Origin: Chamaecrista fasciculata
Lineage: Eukaryota > Streptophyta > Magnoliopsida > Fabales > Fabaceae
Assembly (NCBI GenBank): GCA_003254925.1
Contig: QANZ01039163.1
Location: 27,810 to 91,809, forward strand
DNA length: 64,000 bases
Direction: 5' to 3'
Notes under the pieces: model-generated
What the model was told of the DNA's origin: nothing
The model's input: the letters and a program-made list of their open reading frames with translations, nothing else
The model's database searches: none
Shown here: positions 62,661-64,000 of the stretch, piece by piece
How the letters are laid out: each line of letters begins with the position of its first letter
How positions within the stretch are numbered: position 1 is the stretch's first letter
Made by a program: the position numbers and the translations under genes

Positions 62661-64000
62661 TTAGCCTTCTATTACCTTTGCGGCTTTGCCAAGTAAGGAA
62701 ATATTTAAAAACAAATTTAAATAATGAAGAGTGATAGTTTTCGTTTGGGTCATAACAAAGAGTAATAGTAATAATAATAATAATGATAAAAGAGTGATAA
62801 TCAAACATCAAAATCTTTAAAGTCAAGGCAAATGGACGAAACATGAAAGGGTGTGGACAGGAATTAAGGGCAGAGCTTCAAACTTCAAAGAGGTCCAGCC
62901 CATGAGCTCTTGTCTCTTCCGCCCTCATATGTTCCGTTTTCGATCCCTTTCTGATGGAAACAATATTTTATAAATTAATGATAAATAAAAATGTTAAGAT
63001 TTTCATAAATGTACTCAAAGAATAGGGTGAGACTATATGAACAATTTATGTATGCTAGCACTTGTTTCTTATCAATTTAACAAGTGAGTATGACATGATT
63101 AATACTGTTTTTACCTAAAAAAACCTAATTTTTTTTTGCAAAATATAATCATAAAAAATTGAAAAATATATACATATGCAAATATATGTTATATATATAT
63201 ATATTTTTGTTTGATTAATTTCTAGAAGAATATTAAATACTGAAAAAAAAGGTCAAGCTTGATCTTTCCATGTTATTTCTCGTAATTGATTTAAAGAGAT
63301 GAAGAAAACTAAATGGTTACGTATAAGGGATAAAAACATGTCATTAATAGTGAATGTGAAATATGCGATCCGAAATTGAGGAGGGATCTCAGCATCTACA
63401 TATATCGTGATAGTACACGTATGCAATTTCAGCCTCAAGCCCGAGTCTGTGTGGTCTTTAATTTGAAATTTTACAAGAATATCGTTCATTCGTTGTTATA
63501 TATGAAAAATGCATACCAATTTTGATTCGTTTCCCATCACTAATTTCTCCATGTATTTAGCTCAATCTGAAAGCAACTACATAATCAACAAAGAGTGGTC
63601 CATTTGGTAAGATTAACTTATAATTTATAAAGTTGTGAATGTTTCTTTTTGTGATAACTAAGGTATCCATCATCCACCAGATCGTAGACATTTTAATGAG
63701 TGAGATAATTAATCAAAGATTTAAGATTGCTGCATATTTAAAATCCGAATTCAAACCTCTTACAGTTGGTAAATAATAAATAAAATTTTATCATTAAACA
63801 TCTCGTGAGTTTAAATTTCACTATGGATCTAGGATCTTGTTAGAAAATAATCTATGATTATCTCTCTAAGTATTCATTGAATTTAGAATTTTTTCTTGAT
63901 TCTAATGAGTGTTCTACTTCTAACACCATACTCACTGGCATTAGGTAACCGTATTTAAAGATTTAGAAACTTTGTCCAGGTCTTTTTTTTTTTTTTTCCT
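62661..64000. other. Intergenic, AT-rich
   Basis: Contains an (ata)n stretch near 62766-62785 and a (ta)n tract at 63190-63204. No coding signal. Confidence 0.5.

Overview
The window is nuclear DNA of a flowering plant, almost certainly a eudicot. The coding genes carry GT-AG introns, the best protein matches are plant families (an RS2Z splicing factor, ECA calcium pumps, PAH lipins, MAKR proteins and ankyrin-PGG proteins), the intergenic DNA is very AT-rich, and plant LTR elements with tRNA-Met primer sites and hAT MITEs are present. It is a draft assembly: runs of N lie at 5491-5673 and 31216-31428, and single N bases at 22931, 37576 and 56970. I cannot name the species. All exon joins were worked out by eye from splice sites and reading-frame continuity.

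Layout. 1-494: last exon of an unidentified membrane-anchored protein (+). 1953-4557 (-): RS2Z-type SR splicing factor, with a 5' UTR intron reaching to about 5090. 6053-8338 (-): intronless ABCG half-transporter of the suberin/pollen-wall clade, with a solo LTR about 320 bp upstream of its start codon. 11885-17943 (-): ER-type Ca2+-ATPase (ECA1/ECA4-like), with a solo LTR in one intron. 18.5-24.8 kb: a repeat-rich gene desert. 24881-25270 (+): small basic protein of an uncharacterised plant family. 26.03-31.2 kb: a 5'-truncated, GC-rich Ty3/gypsy element of Tat type that carries a two-exon antisense gene with its own TATA box. 33041-34366 (-): lung seven-transmembrane (GPR107/CAND7-like) protein. 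34.8-39.2 kb: foldback repeats and a retroposed segment flanked by a 19-bp target duplication. 40621-45715 (+): phosphatidate phosphatase PAH/lipin in ten coding exons. 46.2-51.4 kb: more repeats. 51721-52566 (+): membrane-associated kinase regulator (MAKR). 54275-56438 and 60478-62475 (both -): two ankyrin-PGG (ITN1-like) membrane proteins, with a miniature copia-type LTR element between them.

The host genes do not form a pathway; they are ordinary single loci. The distinctive content is the transposon record. Two solo LTRs with exact 5-bp target duplications, a hAT MITE with an exact 8-bp duplication, a TRIM-like element with an intact primer-binding site, an apparent poly(A) retroposon, two LINE tails, and at least ten long palindromic foldback repeats built from similar phrases can all be delimited by eye. 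The most interesting item is the antisense gene inside the Tat element: about 801 codons, one intron, a consensus TATA box and an apparent spliced leader.
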